This document shows positions 24,324 to 33,149 of a DNA stretch of 64,000 bases, piece after piece. Position 1 is the first letter of the stretch. The number at the start of each line of letters is the position of its first letter. The DNA comes from JACJYC01 sp964558465 (GTDB taxonomy: Bacteria; Bacteroidota; Bacteroidia; Chitinophagales; Saprospiraceae): the NCBI GenBank assembly GCA_964558465.1, contig CAZLEF010000008.1:1-64000 (forward strand), in the 5' to 3' direction. The notes below the pieces were generated by a model. That model saw nothing but the letters and a program-made list of their open reading frames with translations, was not told the DNA's origin and searched no databases. The position numbers and the translations under genes are program-made.

Positions 24324-26324
24324 ATGCCAACAAATTCACCAACCTTTCTTTTTTTCTCTTTTTTGCTGGTCAGTTTTATTTTTCCGCTTTCCGCGATCGG
24401 GCAGAATGCCCAACCCGTGACCCTCCAGACCGCCCTGAACGAACTGCTGGACGCAGCCGCCCTGCCTTCTTACCTGGACAACACCATCTGCGCTCAGGTG
24501 TCTTCTTATGACCCCACCGGCGGCAACGACGACGGCTTCAGCGGCAGGTATTCGTTCCTGCGCAGGAATGCCGACAGCACCCTCGTAATCTTCGACGCCC
24601 AGGGCCCCGGGGTGATCAACCGAATCTGGACCCCTACCCCATCCGACGACAGCCTCGATTTCTATATCGACGACCTTTCCAGGCCGGCCTTCACCATATG
24701 TTACCGCGACTTGTTCAGCGGCAAGGTTTTCCCTTTTATCCATCCGTTGTGCGGCAATCAATTGGGCGGGTTTTATTGCTACCTGCCCATTCCGTTTCAG
24801 GAGAACTGCCGGATCGTATTCAAGGGGAAAAGAACCCAATTCCACCAGATCCAGTACCGGCGGTACCCGGCAGGCACAACGGTGGAAAAATTTGACCTGA
24901 AATTAACCGCCGATGAAAAACACGTCTTACAAAAAATACAATCGGCCTGGACCAAAACATCCTGGTCGGCTGCCGACCTTTACCCCAGTCAGCCGGCCTT
25001 AACAGCAACACGCAACTTTCAAATCCGGTCAGGAGAAACCTATACCGTCTTCAAACTTAAAAAAGGAGGCAGGATATTGGGGCTGGAGTTTGAACCTGCA
25101 ACAGCATTTGAAGGCCTCGCCAAACAGTTGGATATCCGGGTTACCTGGGACCAGGAAAAGGCGCCCGCCGTATTTTGCCCGGCGGCCGATTTTTTCGGTT
25201 ATGCCTTTGGCAAGGCTTCCATGAAAAGCTGGCTGGCCGGCACACAGGGCGACCGGAATTATTGTTATTTCCCCATGCCCTTCGATAAGGCCGCCACGGT
25301 CGAACTCATTTACCGGAAACCGGACGACGGCAACAAGGCTCCTCCCGTTGCCATCCAATCCAGAATCATATACACGCTGCAAGCCAGAGACCCCGCGAAA
25401 GAAGGCAAGTTCTATACCCATTGGAACCGGAACAACCCCGCTGTCCCGGGCAAACCTCACCTTTTGCTGGCGGTCGCCGGAAAAGGCCATTATGTCGGCA
25501 CGGTTTTGCAGGCGCAGGGGTTAAAATCCGGGATGACCATTTTTTTTGAAGGAGATGACTCCACGGCGGTTGACGGCCAGTTCCGCATGCACGGCACGGG
25601 GTCGGAGGATTACTTTAACGGCGGGTGGTACGCCCTGTCCGACCGCTGGGATGCGGCCATGAGCCTGCCCTTGTCCGGCGCCCTGGATTATTCCCTTCCT
25701 TTTTGCAGGACCGGCGGGTTCCGGTTATTTCTGGGCGACAAAATATCTTTCGAAAAAAGTTTTTACCACGACATCGAACACGGCCCTACCCGCAATTCGG
25801 CGCCTGCGGATTACACCTCCGTCAGTTATTATTACAGCGACACTCCGCCTTCTCCGGCCAAGGCGCCCGCCAATTCAACCACCGGCGTTTTTCTGCCGGA
25901 TACCCTGATGTTGTACCCCCAGTTACTGAACCTGGGCATCGCCGGGGGGATCGCGATCCAACCGCGCTGGGCTTACCCTACGGGTGGAGAAACCTACTTT
26001 TGCACGGTTTCTGAAAACGCGGGTTTGCGCATTCCTTTGGAAGGCGTGCCACCTGGCGATTACCGGCTGTACCTGGATTACATCAAAGACCCGGCAGGTT
26101 GTTCTTTTTCGGTCTGGCAGCGGCAGACGCAGGTTTCGGATTGGTTCGACACCCGTCATCCGGCCAGGGAGCGGGATGAAAACAAGGTGTTGTGCAATAT
26201 CCGCATCGATCCCCTGGTGAATACGATTACGCTCCGGTTCAAAACCTGGGAGGGCGGGAATCAATTTATTTTTAACCGTTTGATTTTGATCCGGGAGATC
26301 GGTGGGATGGTTGGATCCCGGTAA
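24324..26324 (+). CDS. Secreted DUF2961/GH172-family enzyme
   Basis: 666 residues with an N-terminal signal peptide (FFSFLLVSFIFPLSAIGQ). The DUF2961 core has hallmark blocks GPGVINRIWTPTPSDD (about 88-103), FFEGDDS with E409, and HGTGSEDYFNGGW with E428, then FYHDIEHGPTRNS. DUF2961 was shown to be glycoside hydrolase family GH172; its characterized members act on difructose anhydrides or related alpha-D-fructofuranosides. I infer E409 and E428 as the two candidate catalytic glutamates from spacing and conservation. The substrate here could differ, since the family is broad. No other carbohydrate genes are adjacent; the HTCS gene lies 900 bp away. Confidence 0.85.
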   Translation: MPTNSPTFLFFSFLLVSFIFPLSAIGQNAQPVTLQTALNELLDAAALPSYLDNTICAQVSSYDPTGGNDDGFSGRYSFLRRNADSTLVIFDAQGPGVINRIWTPTPSDDSLDFYIDDLSRPAFTICYRDLFSGKVFPFIHPLCGNQLGGFYCYLPIPFQENCRIVFKGKRTQFHQIQYRRYPAGTTVEKFDLKLTADEKHVLQKIQSAWTKTSWSAADLYPSQPALTATRNFQIRSGETYTVFKLKKGGRILGLEFEPATAFEGLAKQLDIRVTWDQEKAPAVFCPAADFFGYAFGKASMKSWLAGTQGDRNYCYFPMPFDKAATVELIYRKPDDGNKAPPVAIQSRIIYTLQARDPAKEGKFYTHWNRNNPAVPGKPHLLLAVAGKGHYVGTVLQAQGLKSGMTIFFEGDDSTAVDGQFRMHGTGSEDYFNGGWYALSDRWDAAMSLPLSGALDYSLPFCRTGGFRLFLGDKISFEKSFYHDIEHGPTRNSAPADYTSVSYYYSDTPPSPAKAPANSTTGVFLPDTLMLYPQLLNLGIAGGIAIQPRWAYPTGGETYFCTVSENAGLRIPLEGVPPGDYRLYLDYIKDPAGCSFSVWQRQTQVSDWFDTRHPARERDENKVLCNIRIDPLVNTITLRFKTWEGGNQFIFNRLILIREIGGMVGSR

Positions 26325-26422
26325 ATGGGTGAGAACGAGGGCGCAAGTCAATGACTTGAGGGTTATTCCGCAACGGGGCGCAGCCCTTCGCGATCGGCGT
26401 TTTTCTGCAACGCGGTTCCTCC
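26325..26422. other. Convergent gap with a short palindrome
   Basis: CAAGTCAATGACTTG at 26344-26358 is a near-perfect 15-bp palindrome between the convergent GH172-like and helicase genes. It could be a bidirectional terminator stem or a binding site. Confidence 0.4.
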
Positions 26423-28882
26423 TCAATCATACCCCTCCTCCTCCGCCCGCTCCACAAATTTCTGGACCATTTTCAGTTCGCCGTACGTGTATTTTTCGCC
26501 AAAATGAGCCTTAGCTTCTCCGCTTGGAACGGGGCCGTTTTCTGAAAAATAATTGCAAATCTCCACAATAGCGTCATGCTCCATTACATCCATGATATCC
26601 AGTTCGCCCAGGCGGATGAAATGCGCCAGGTGGCCTTCGATCGTGGAGCGGACCAACCCGCGTTCGGCGGCGATCTCATCGATGGTTTTGCCGGATTTGA
26701 ACAGGTCAAAGCTTTGGGTTTTGGTATCGATTTTGGGCGGCGGCGGAGGGGGCGGTTCCGGGATGGGCATATCCAGCGACTGGCAATATTTCCGGACCAG
26801 CCCTACGAGTTCGTCGCCAAATTGTTTGAGCTTTCCTTTCCCGATGCCCTGCACTTTTTTCAATTCCGTAAGGCTGACCGGCAGCAGGGAGACCATATCC
26901 ACCAGGGATTTGTTGGGAAGTACCGCGAACAGTTCCACATCCAGTTCTTCCGCCATATCTTCCCGCCATTTTCTGAGTTGGGCATAAAGTTCCGGATGGG
27001 GTATGTTTTTGGGAACTCCGGATGTGCCGGCGCCCGGGGCGGCCTGCCGTTTGGAGGCCTGAAAATCGAGTTCGGCGTTGCCTTTGATCCGCAGGTAATC
27101 CTGGGTTAAAAAACCGGACTGGGCCACGGCGCCAAAACAGGTATTTTTGACAAAAATCTCCTTTTGCAGGTTTTCCAGGGCTTCGGTCAGGGTTTTGCTG
27201 ATCGCCTTGTTTTCGGTGACAATGTGCAGACTGCCGGCGGTTTTCTGCCAGCCGTCGCCCATTTTTTCAGAAAACCAGGCGGCGGCTTTCCGGATGCGTT
27301 CCTGGAGCTCTTCGTTTTCCTCCGGCATGGCGTCCTGCGCAAAATAAGTCTGAAGCTGGGCCCTGAACTTGTCGGCCACCGGAAAGACCGCGGTGGTAGC
27401 TTCTGCCAACAAAGCCTTGAATGCCTGGAAACTATTGGCCATCAGCGCGTTTTCGTGCTCCATGAACACCCGGTTCAGTCGTTCGAAATGCCGCTTCAAG
27501 GAAGAAAATCCGAACAGTTCCAGGATCAGGGTCTGTTGGTAGCTGATCCTGGATTGCCGCAGATGGTTTTCATCCGGCGCATTTTTATCCGCTTCGTCCG
27601 TATAATTTTTGACCTTGGCATCCGTCCGGACGCTGGAAGGGATGATCTTCGACCGCAACACGATGCCTTCAAAACTTTTGCACCGGCTGAGCGCTACATA
27701 TACCTGGCCGTGGGCAAAAGCCGCCTGCGCGTCGATGATCACCCGCTCAAAGGTCAGGCCCTGGCTTTTGTGGATGGTGATGGCCCAGGCCAGTTTGAGC
27801 GGGTGTTGCGTAAACTGGCCGATGACCTCATCCTGCACCTCCTTGGATTGTTCGTCGAGGGTATATTTTACGTTTTCCCAAGTGACGGATTGGACCTCGA
27901 TCTCCTCCCTCTCCCCCGGGCATTTCACGTAGATCGTATCGTCGCGTATGCCGGTGATCTGGCCGATTTTGCCGTTGTAATACCGTTTTTCGCGCGACAG
28001 GTCGTTTTTCACAAACATGACCTGCGCCCCGGTTTTGAATTCCAATTCCACCTCCGTTGGGTAGGCGTGGGGCGGAAAGTCGCCGGAGATTTCGGCTTTA
28101 AAGCGTTTTAATTTCCCCGGGAGTTCGCCCAGTTTTTCGGCGTTGATCTCGTGGGCGGCTGCGTTGTGGGAAGTGAGGGTGATATAGGCGTCTTCTTCCG
28201 GGGGTTGGAAGTTGGCGACAAAGCGGCTGTTCAGGGTTTCAAGCACTTCGGCGTCGAGGGTGTTGTCGCGCACCTTGTTGAGCAATTCGATGAAAGTCGC
28301 GTCCGACTGACGGAAGATATGTTTCAGTTCGATGGCCACCGGCCGGGTTTGTTGCAGGGCGCGGCTGCTGAAAAAATAGGGGGTTTGGTAGAGGTCGCGC
28401 AGGAGGTCCCATTCGTCGTCCTTGACCACGGGCGGCAACTGGTGCAGGTCGCCGATCATGAGGAGCTGGACGCCGCCGAAGGGTTTGTTGCGGTCTTTGT
28501 AGCGGCGCAGGACGTCGTCGATGCCGTCGAGCAGGTCGGCGCGCACCATGCTGATCTCGTCGATCACCAGCAGGTCGAGGCTTTGGATCACCCGGATTTT
28601 TTCGCGGGAGAACCGGCGCTGGCGGTTGATGTCCTGGGTATTGCCCGGCAGAAAGGGCCCAAATGGCAACTGGAAAAAGGAATGGATGGTCATGCCGCCG
28701 GCGTTGATGGCGGCGACGCCGGTGGGGGCCACCACAGCCATCCGTTTGAGCGGGGTTTGTTTGATCTGGTGCAGGAAAGTGGTTTTGCCTGTGCCGGCCT
28801 TACCGGTCAGGAAGATATTTTTGTCGGTGTGGATGACGTAGTTGAACGCGAGTTCGAGCTGAGGGTTCGATTGGTAGTTCAT
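26423..28882 (-). CDS. Pif1-like helicase with HRDC and HTH C-terminal domains
   Basis: An 819-residue SF1B DNA helicase. The N-terminal half is Pif1-type: Walker A GKAGTGKTT (27-35), VAPTGVAAINAGG (about 50), Walker B LVIDEISM (about 108-116), and later motifs (AWAITIHKSQGLTFE, YVALSRCKS) up to about 410. The C-terminal half holds an HRDC-like domain (about 640-705, LVDMVSLLPVSLTELKKVQGIGKGK) and an HTH_40-type domain (about 725-815, DLFKSGKTIDEIAAERGLVRSTIEGHL). Such Pif1-HRDC-HTH proteins are common in Bacteroidota and are presumed to resolve DNA structures such as G-quadruplexes during replication. The repeat- and hairpin-rich DNA of this window is a possible substrate, but that is speculation. 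Confidence 0.88.
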   Translation of the reverse strand: MNYQSNPQLELAFNYVIHTDKNIFLTGKAGTGKTTFLHQIKQTPLKRMAVVAPTGVAAINAGGMTIHSFFQLPFGPFLPGNTQDINRQRRFSREKIRVIQSLDLLVIDEISMVRADLLDGIDDVLRRYKDRNKPFGGVQLLMIGDLHQLPPVVKDDEWDLLRDLYQTPYFFSSRALQQTRPVAIELKHIFRQSDATFIELLNKVRDNTLDAEVLETLNSRFVANFQPPEEDAYITLTSHNAAAHEINAEKLGELPGKLKRFKAEISGDFPPHAYPTEVELEFKTGAQVMFVKNDLSREKRYYNGKIGQITGIRDDTIYVKCPGEREEIEVQSVTWENVKYTLDEQSKEVQDEVIGQFTQHPLKLAWAITIHKSQGLTFERVIIDAQAAFAHGQVYVALSRCKSFEGIVLRSKIIPSSVRTDAKVKNYTDEADKNAPDENHLRQSRISYQQTLILELFGFSSLKRHFERLNRVFMEHENALMANSFQAFKALLAEATTAVFPVADKFRAQLQTYFAQDAMPEENEELQERIRKAAAWFSEKMGDGWQKTAGSLHIVTENKAISKTLTEALENLQKEIFVKNTCFGAVAQSGFLTQDYLRIKGNAELDFQASKRQAAPGAGTSGVPKNIPHPELYAQLRKWREDMAEELDVELFAVLPNKSLVDMVSLLPVSLTELKKVQGIGKGKLKQFGDELVGLVRKYCQSLDMPIPEPPPPPPPKIDTKTQSFDLFKSGKTIDEIAAERGLVRSTIEGHLAHFIRLGELDIMDVMEHDAIVEICNYFSENGPVPSGEAKAHFGEKYTYGELKMVQKFVERAEEEGYD

Positions 28883-28889
28883 TAGATGT

Positions 28890-29102
28890 TTAAGCTGCGG
28901 TCACCTGGAGGTGCAAACCCATTTGCTCCAAAAGCTCCAATAACTGCTCTGTTAATTGAGCCTTGATCTGCATGTATTGTTCGATAGCAAGCTTGTCTGC
29001 ATCCTGGTCCGCAGAAAGATGGAACCGGATGGCCTTATTTATCCTTTCGATTTTTTCAAGGGTATGAAAAATTTCGATTTGCCTGTTGTCTTTAATTTCC
29101 AT
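28890..29102 (-). CDS. Small hypothetical coiled-coil protein
   Basis: 70 residues from ATG at 29102 (MEIKDNRQIEIFHTLEKIERINKAI), almost entirely helical and charged, probably a small coiled coil. The longer frame to 29171 has an unlikely N-terminus. It starts 5' of the helicase gene in the same direction, 7 bp from its start codon, so it may be co-transcribed. Function unknown. Confidence 0.5.
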   Translation of the reverse strand: MEIKDNRQIEIFHTLEKIERINKAIRFHLSADQDADKLAIEQYMQIKAQLTEQLLELLEQMGLHLQVTAA

Positions 29103-29489
29103 AACTAAAAGTTTAACTGAACGAAACCTTTCTTCCGCCTGAGTCGATCGGTTGAGAAAAAGTGATTCCATTCGATCTTATCGAATTCGGTAATGAATCT
29201 TTTGGGATGATCTTCGGGGGTAATTTTTCACGAAATATAAGTCAATTCCGGCATATTTCCTACCCAAATTGCGGAGAAAGTTTTCAAAAGAAGCTTCAAC
29301 GGTTCTGATTTCAGCAAAATTAACTGCCGGCGGAATCCCTGTCAAGGACAAAACCGGCAATTTGGAACAGGGCAAAAGGGAACGGCGTTCCGATTTAACA
29401 ACAAACAAGTTTGTACATGAACTAAAAATTGCTTATTTTTGTTTGATATTAAAAGAACATTGATTGATTCTGATTATAAAATTTATTCC
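29103..29489. other. Gap holding the promoter of the decayed toxin-antitoxin pair
   Basis: A 76-residue minus-strand frame at 29178-29408 is possible but looks unconvincing, and I do not call it. Near the right end lie ACAAACAAGTTTGT (29401-29414), an inverted repeat, and a promoter. Confidence 0.45.
29410..29441 (+). promoter_or_regulatory. Promoter of the toxin-antitoxin locus
   Basis: TTTG (29410-29413), 20 bp, TATTTTTG (29434-29441): a good match to the Bacteroidota -33/-7 pattern, about 50 bp before the antitoxin ATG. The inverted repeat ACAAACAAGTTTGT at 29401-29414 overlaps the -33 element and could be the autorepression operator. Confidence 0.6.
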
Positions 29490-29738
29490 ATGGATCAATT
29501 GATTTTGAACATTGAGGAAAGTCGTTATTCGTTGCTGGTACAATTCCTGAAGACTTTAGATTATGTAAAAATCGTTTAGGTAACGCCTTCCGGTGAACCT
29601 TCACCTCCTGCTTCTGGTCATTCCAAAAGCCAATTGACTCAATTGAATCAAGTTTTGGACCAACAATCTAAACCTCTGTTCCAATCTATAACTGACCCTG
29701 TAGCCTGGCAAAAACAGCAACGAGATGAGTGGTCGTAA
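29490..29738 (+). pseudogene. Antitoxin gene broken by an in-frame TAG
   Basis: ATG at 29490 starts MDQLILNIEESRYSLLVQF..., followed by TAG at 29577-29579. The same frame continues in phase to TAA at 29736-29738, ending SITDPVAWQKQQRDEW, the typical C-terminus of Bacteroidota antitoxins that pair with PIN toxins. Without the stop it would be 82 residues. A substitution, not an indel, breaks it, so this is likely real decay rather than a sequencing artefact. Confidence 0.75.
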
Positions 29739-30067
29739 ATTATTGTTGGATTCAAATATCGTTATTTATTTAGCCAAAAAACAACTGGTTTCAGATGTTA
29801 CCTACATGGAAACTTTAGGATATCCCTTCATCGAACAAATCGAGAAAAAAAGAAACCCAGGATCTACTTCTTATCTTTTACCGTCTTCCAATAAATGACC
29901 CCGTCGTTTACAAAGTAATTGACATTCGTCAAACCAGGCGAATGAAACTTCCGGATGCAATAATAGCAGCAACGGCTATTATTCATGGCTGTACCTTGGT
30001 CACGCGCAATGTCGCGGATTTTTCAGGATTTCCTGACTTATCTTTAATCGATCCTTGGAAAATATAG
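29725..30067 (+). pseudogene. PIN-domain (VapC-type) toxin gene, frameshifted and shortened
   Basis: It overlaps the antitoxin end by 14 bp, the classic TA arrangement. The start MSGRKLLLDSNIVIYLAKK carries the first PIN acidic residue (D9). The original frame stops at 29896-29898; the +1 frame resumes after an A7 run (29845-29851) and carries YRLPINDPVVYKVIDIR, KLPDAIIAATAIIHG and LVTRNVADF up to TAG 30065-30067. These hold the remaining PIN acidic residues. About 15 residues that family members have after AKKQLV are missing too. The toxin is therefore almost certainly inactive, and with the broken antitoxin the module is decayed. Confidence 0.75.
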
Positions 30068-30141
30068 CGGCGCCAAAAGTTGCTTCATAAAGGCTCTTCA
30101 ATTTTGCGACAAGGAAAATTAAAGAACCTACCTTTATCCGC

Positions 30142-31755
30142 ATGAACCGAAAATCACTCCTTCTGCTGCCCTTCGCCCTCGCGCCGGCCCGCCATCTGCC
30201 CGCCCAAACCCTGTCTGTTTCCAACCTGCCCATCGTCCGGATCGAAACCGCGGGCCAGGAAATCCCGGATGAACCCAAAATCCTGGCCCGGCTGGACATC
30301 ACCGACAACGGGCCCGGGCAGCTCAACGACATCGACGATCCGGCCAATGTATACAGCGGCTTTATAGGCATCGAACGCCGCGGCGCCAGCAGCCAGCATT
30401 ACCCGCAGGGCTCCTACGCCATGGAAACCCGGACGGAAGGCGGCGAAGAGCTGGAGATTACCCCCTTCGGCTGGCCGGAAGAAAGCGACTGGACTCTGAT
30501 CACCCACTACAACGACCGCGCCCTGATGCGCAACCTCCTGTCTTTCCACCTGTTCCGGCAAATGGGCCATTACGCGCCACGCGCCCGGCTGGTGGAGGCC
30601 ACCCTCAACGGCGATTATCGCGGCATTTACCTGTTTTGTGAACGCATCAAACGGGATAAAGGCCGGGTGGACGTTGCCAAACTGGACCCTGACGAAATTT
30701 CCGGCGCCGACCTCACCGGCGGGTACATCATCAAGGTGGATTACTACAGCCCTGCCGACAGTTGGCCGGGGACCTACCCCGGTGGCGGCCGCACCGTCCA
30801 TTACGTATATGAATACCCCAAACCCGAAGATATCGCGCCCGAACAAAAGTCTTATATCCAGACGTTTATCCACCAGTTTGAAACGGCGCTTTATGGCGAA
30901 CAGTTTGCCGACCCCCAATCAGGATACCGGAAGTACATCGACGTCCCCTCCTTTATCGATTTTCTGATCCTGCAGGAAGTTGCCAGAAACATCGACGGTT
31001 TTAAAAAGAGCAGTTATTTCTACAAGGCGAAGGACAGCGACGGCGGCCTGTTGCACGCCGGGCCGGTCTGGGACTTCGACTGGGCCTGGAAAAACATCGA
31101 CCAATGCCATTTCAGCGCAACTGACGGCAGCGGTTTTTCCCACCGCATTAATGATTGCGGCTCGGATATTCCCGCGCCCGACTGGCTGCCCCGGTTGCTG
31201 CAGGACACGTTTTTTGCCAACCGCCTGCGCTGCCGGTACGAATCCCTGCGGGAAGATATCCTGGCTACCGAAAAGATCCACGCCTATATCGATAGCGTGG
31301 CGCAGACCCTGGCAGTCGCTCAGGAACGCCATTTTGCCCGCTGGCAGATCCTGGGCGTCAATACCGGCGCCCCGGAGATACCGCCTGTTCCATCCACGTA
31401 TGTGGGTGAGATCGACAAACTGAAAAACTGGATCCGCCTCCGCCTTGACTGGCTGGATGCCCATTTGCCCGGCCAATGCGGGCCTGCGCCGCCGCCCGAT
31501 CCTGCCGCTCCGCCTTTGCGGGTGATGCCGAATCCGGTTTACAATGGGGAGGTGTTTGTGCAGGGTCGCAATACAAGACAGACGCATTATACGCTGTTCG
31601 ATACCGCAGGCCGTCAGATCCGGCCATTGACCGCCTTTCCCGATGATTTCGGGCGGATCAATATGACGGGGTTGCCTGCCGGAGTTTATTTGATCCGGAT
31701 CAGTGGCGCCGATGGAAAACCGGAAGGGAGGTCGTTGAAAATTGTTGTAAAATAA
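30142..31755 (+). CDS. Secreted CotH-kinase-family protein with T9SS sorting domain
   Basis: 537 residues with an N-terminal signal (MNRKSLLLLPFALAPARHLPAQ). The CotH-type kinase domain covers about 70-350: GIERRGASSQHYPQGSYAMETR, WTLITHYNDRALMRNLLSF, NGDYRGIYLFCERIKRDKGRV, and HAGPVWDFDWAW near 305-320. In Bacillus spores CotH phosphorylates coat proteins; bacterial surface relatives are uncharacterized. The last 80 residues (PNPVYNGEVFVQG, NMTGLPAGVYLIRI) form a type A T9SS C-terminal domain, so the protein is exported across the outer membrane. Confidence 0.85.
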   Translation: MNRKSLLLLPFALAPARHLPAQTLSVSNLPIVRIETAGQEIPDEPKILARLDITDNGPGQLNDIDDPANVYSGFIGIERRGASSQHYPQGSYAMETRTEGGEELEITPFGWPEESDWTLITHYNDRALMRNLLSFHLFRQMGHYAPRARLVEATLNGDYRGIYLFCERIKRDKGRVDVAKLDPDEISGADLTGGYIIKVDYYSPADSWPGTYPGGGRTVHYVYEYPKPEDIAPEQKSYIQTFIHQFETALYGEQFADPQSGYRKYIDVPSFIDFLILQEVARNIDGFKKSSYFYKAKDSDGGLLHAGPVWDFDWAWKNIDQCHFSATDGSGFSHRINDCGSDIPAPDWLPRLLQDTFFANRLRCRYESLREDILATEKIHAYIDSVAQTLAVAQERHFARWQILGVNTGAPEIPPVPSTYVGEIDKLKNWIRLRLDWLDAHLPGQCGPAPPPDPAAPPLRVMPNPVYNGEVFVQGRNTRQTHYTLFDTAGRQIRPLTAFPDDFGRINMTGLPAGVYLIRISGADGKPEGRSLKIVVK

Positions 31756-31809
31756 TCTTGGAAATCATTTTCTCCCATTATTAATCCCTGCAAAATCAAA
31801 ATTATTCTT

Positions 31810-31817
31810 TACATTTG
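31810..31817 (+). promoter_or_regulatory. -7 promoter element of the AAA/DUF4143 gene
   Basis: TACATTTG matches TAnnTTTG, with the ATG at 31835, about 12 nt downstream of the expected start site. Confidence 0.5.
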
Positions 31818-31834
31818 CAGGGTAATGATAAAAA

Positions 31835-33001
31835 ATGACCATCCGTTACCTCCAAAGATCGGCAGAAAAAGACATTCAAAGGCTTTCGGATCATTTTCCT
31901 GCTGTAGCTATCGTCGGTCCGCGGCAAGTGGGAAAAACTTCCCTGGCAAAACACCTGGCCGGTTTATGGCCACAGGCGTCCGTTTATCTGGATCTGGAGA
32001 ATCCTGCCGACCTGAATAAGATCACCGATCCAGAGTTATTTCTTGAACCGTTAAAGGAGAAAACGGTCATTCTGGATGAGGTGCAGCGCGTGCCGGGTTT
32101 GTTCCCGGTCCTGCGGGGTTTGATCGATCGTTTCAGAGTACCCAAAAGGTTTATTTTACTTGGATCTGCCTCGCCAGAGTTGATCCGGGATGCATCGGAG
32201 TCTTTAGCCGGACGGATTGCCTATTACGAATTACATCCTTTGTCTTACCCCGAGGTGGCTGAGTATACGGATTACCGAACCCATTGGTTACGGGGAGGGT
32301 TTCCGGATAGTTTGTTGGCCGGCGACGACCCGACCAGTTCAGAATGGCGGGATTATTTCGTTCAAACCTATCTCGAACGCGATTTACCCCTCCTGGGGCT
32401 CAGCGCCAATCCGATATTGACCCGTCGCCTCTGGACCATGCTCGCCCATTTGAACGGCAATTTGCTCAACCTTGAAATGCTGGGCAATTCGCTGGGTATT
32501 ACAGGGCCTACCGTCCGGCGGTATATTGATTTTTTCGAATCGTCCTATCTGATCCGGCGGATTCAACCATGGTTTGCCAATATCTCCAAACGGTTGGTCA
32601 AGTCGCCAAAAATATATATCCGCGATACCGGGGTGCTTCATGCGTTGCTCGCTATCATCACCTTTGAACAATTACAGGGGTATCCCGGGTTAGGCGCCTC
32701 GTGGGAAGCCTATATCATCCAGGAAATTGCCTCCATGCTGCCGCCACGTCATGAACTTTGTTTTTACCGGACCCAAGACGGCACGGAGGCGGACCTGGTC
32801 ATTATCAAAGCCGGTATTCCTGACACGCTGATTGAGATCAAGTACCATTCAGCACCTGTAGTTACCAAAGGTATGATCATTGCAGCCGCCGACCTTCAAA
32901 CGCGCAGCAACGTCATCATTGCGCCCGTGCAGGAAGGCTATCCTCTCAGGGACGGGTTCAGGGTTTTGGGCAATACCCAATTGCACGAGCTATTTGATTA
33001 A
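31835..33001 (+). CDS. AAA_14/DUF4143 ATPase
   Basis: 388 residues. N-terminal AAA_14 domain with Walker A GPRQVGKTSL (28-37), Walker B VILDEVQRVP (78-87) and sensor LLGSASPELI (about 108-117). A DUF4143 domain at the C-terminus (about 190-385) includes RDTGVLHALL and LGASWEAYIIQEI, and ends with a weak PD-(D/E)XK-like set (GTEADLVI, TLIEIKY). The family is widespread, often on genomic islands, with a debated role in defence or regulation. A palindrome at 33023-33038 (TACGCA-4 nt-TGCGTA) follows. Confidence 0.85.
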   Translation: MTIRYLQRSAEKDIQRLSDHFPAVAIVGPRQVGKTSLAKHLAGLWPQASVYLDLENPADLNKITDPELFLEPLKEKTVILDEVQRVPGLFPVLRGLIDRFRVPKRFILLGSASPELIRDASESLAGRIAYYELHPLSYPEVAEYTDYRTHWLRGGFPDSLLAGDDPTSSEWRDYFVQTYLERDLPLLGLSANPILTRRLWTMLAHLNGNLLNLEMLGNSLGITGPTVRRYIDFFESSYLIRRIQPWFANISKRLVKSPKIYIRDTGVLHALLAIITFEQLQGYPGLGASWEAYIIQEIASMLPPRHELCFYRTQDGTEADLVIIKAGIPDTLIEIKYHSAPVVTKGMIIAAADLQTRSNVIIAPVQEGYPLRDGFRVLGNTQLHELFD

Positions 33002-33022
33002 GTACACGTGTCCTTCCAAAAT

Positions 33023-33038
33023 TACGCAAATCTGCGTA
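33023..33038. terminator. Short perfect hairpin after the AAA/DUF4143 gene
   Basis: TACGCA, 4-nt loop, TGCGTA. A 6-bp stem without a T-run; weak terminator candidate. Confidence 0.35.
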
Positions 33039-33149
33039 GCCCATTTACGAAAACCTGCGCATGACCAGGGCAAGTGGTTCATCCCATCTTTGTGTCGTTA
33101 AAGCCGGGCAACCAACCCGGAAGAAAATAGACCAAAACAGTACCAGACC

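Noticed and set aside
29178..29408. 76-residue minus-strand open frame upstream of the toxin-antitoxin pair
   Set aside because: The composition is unconvincing, no family is recognisable, and the region ends in the promoter of the antitoxin.
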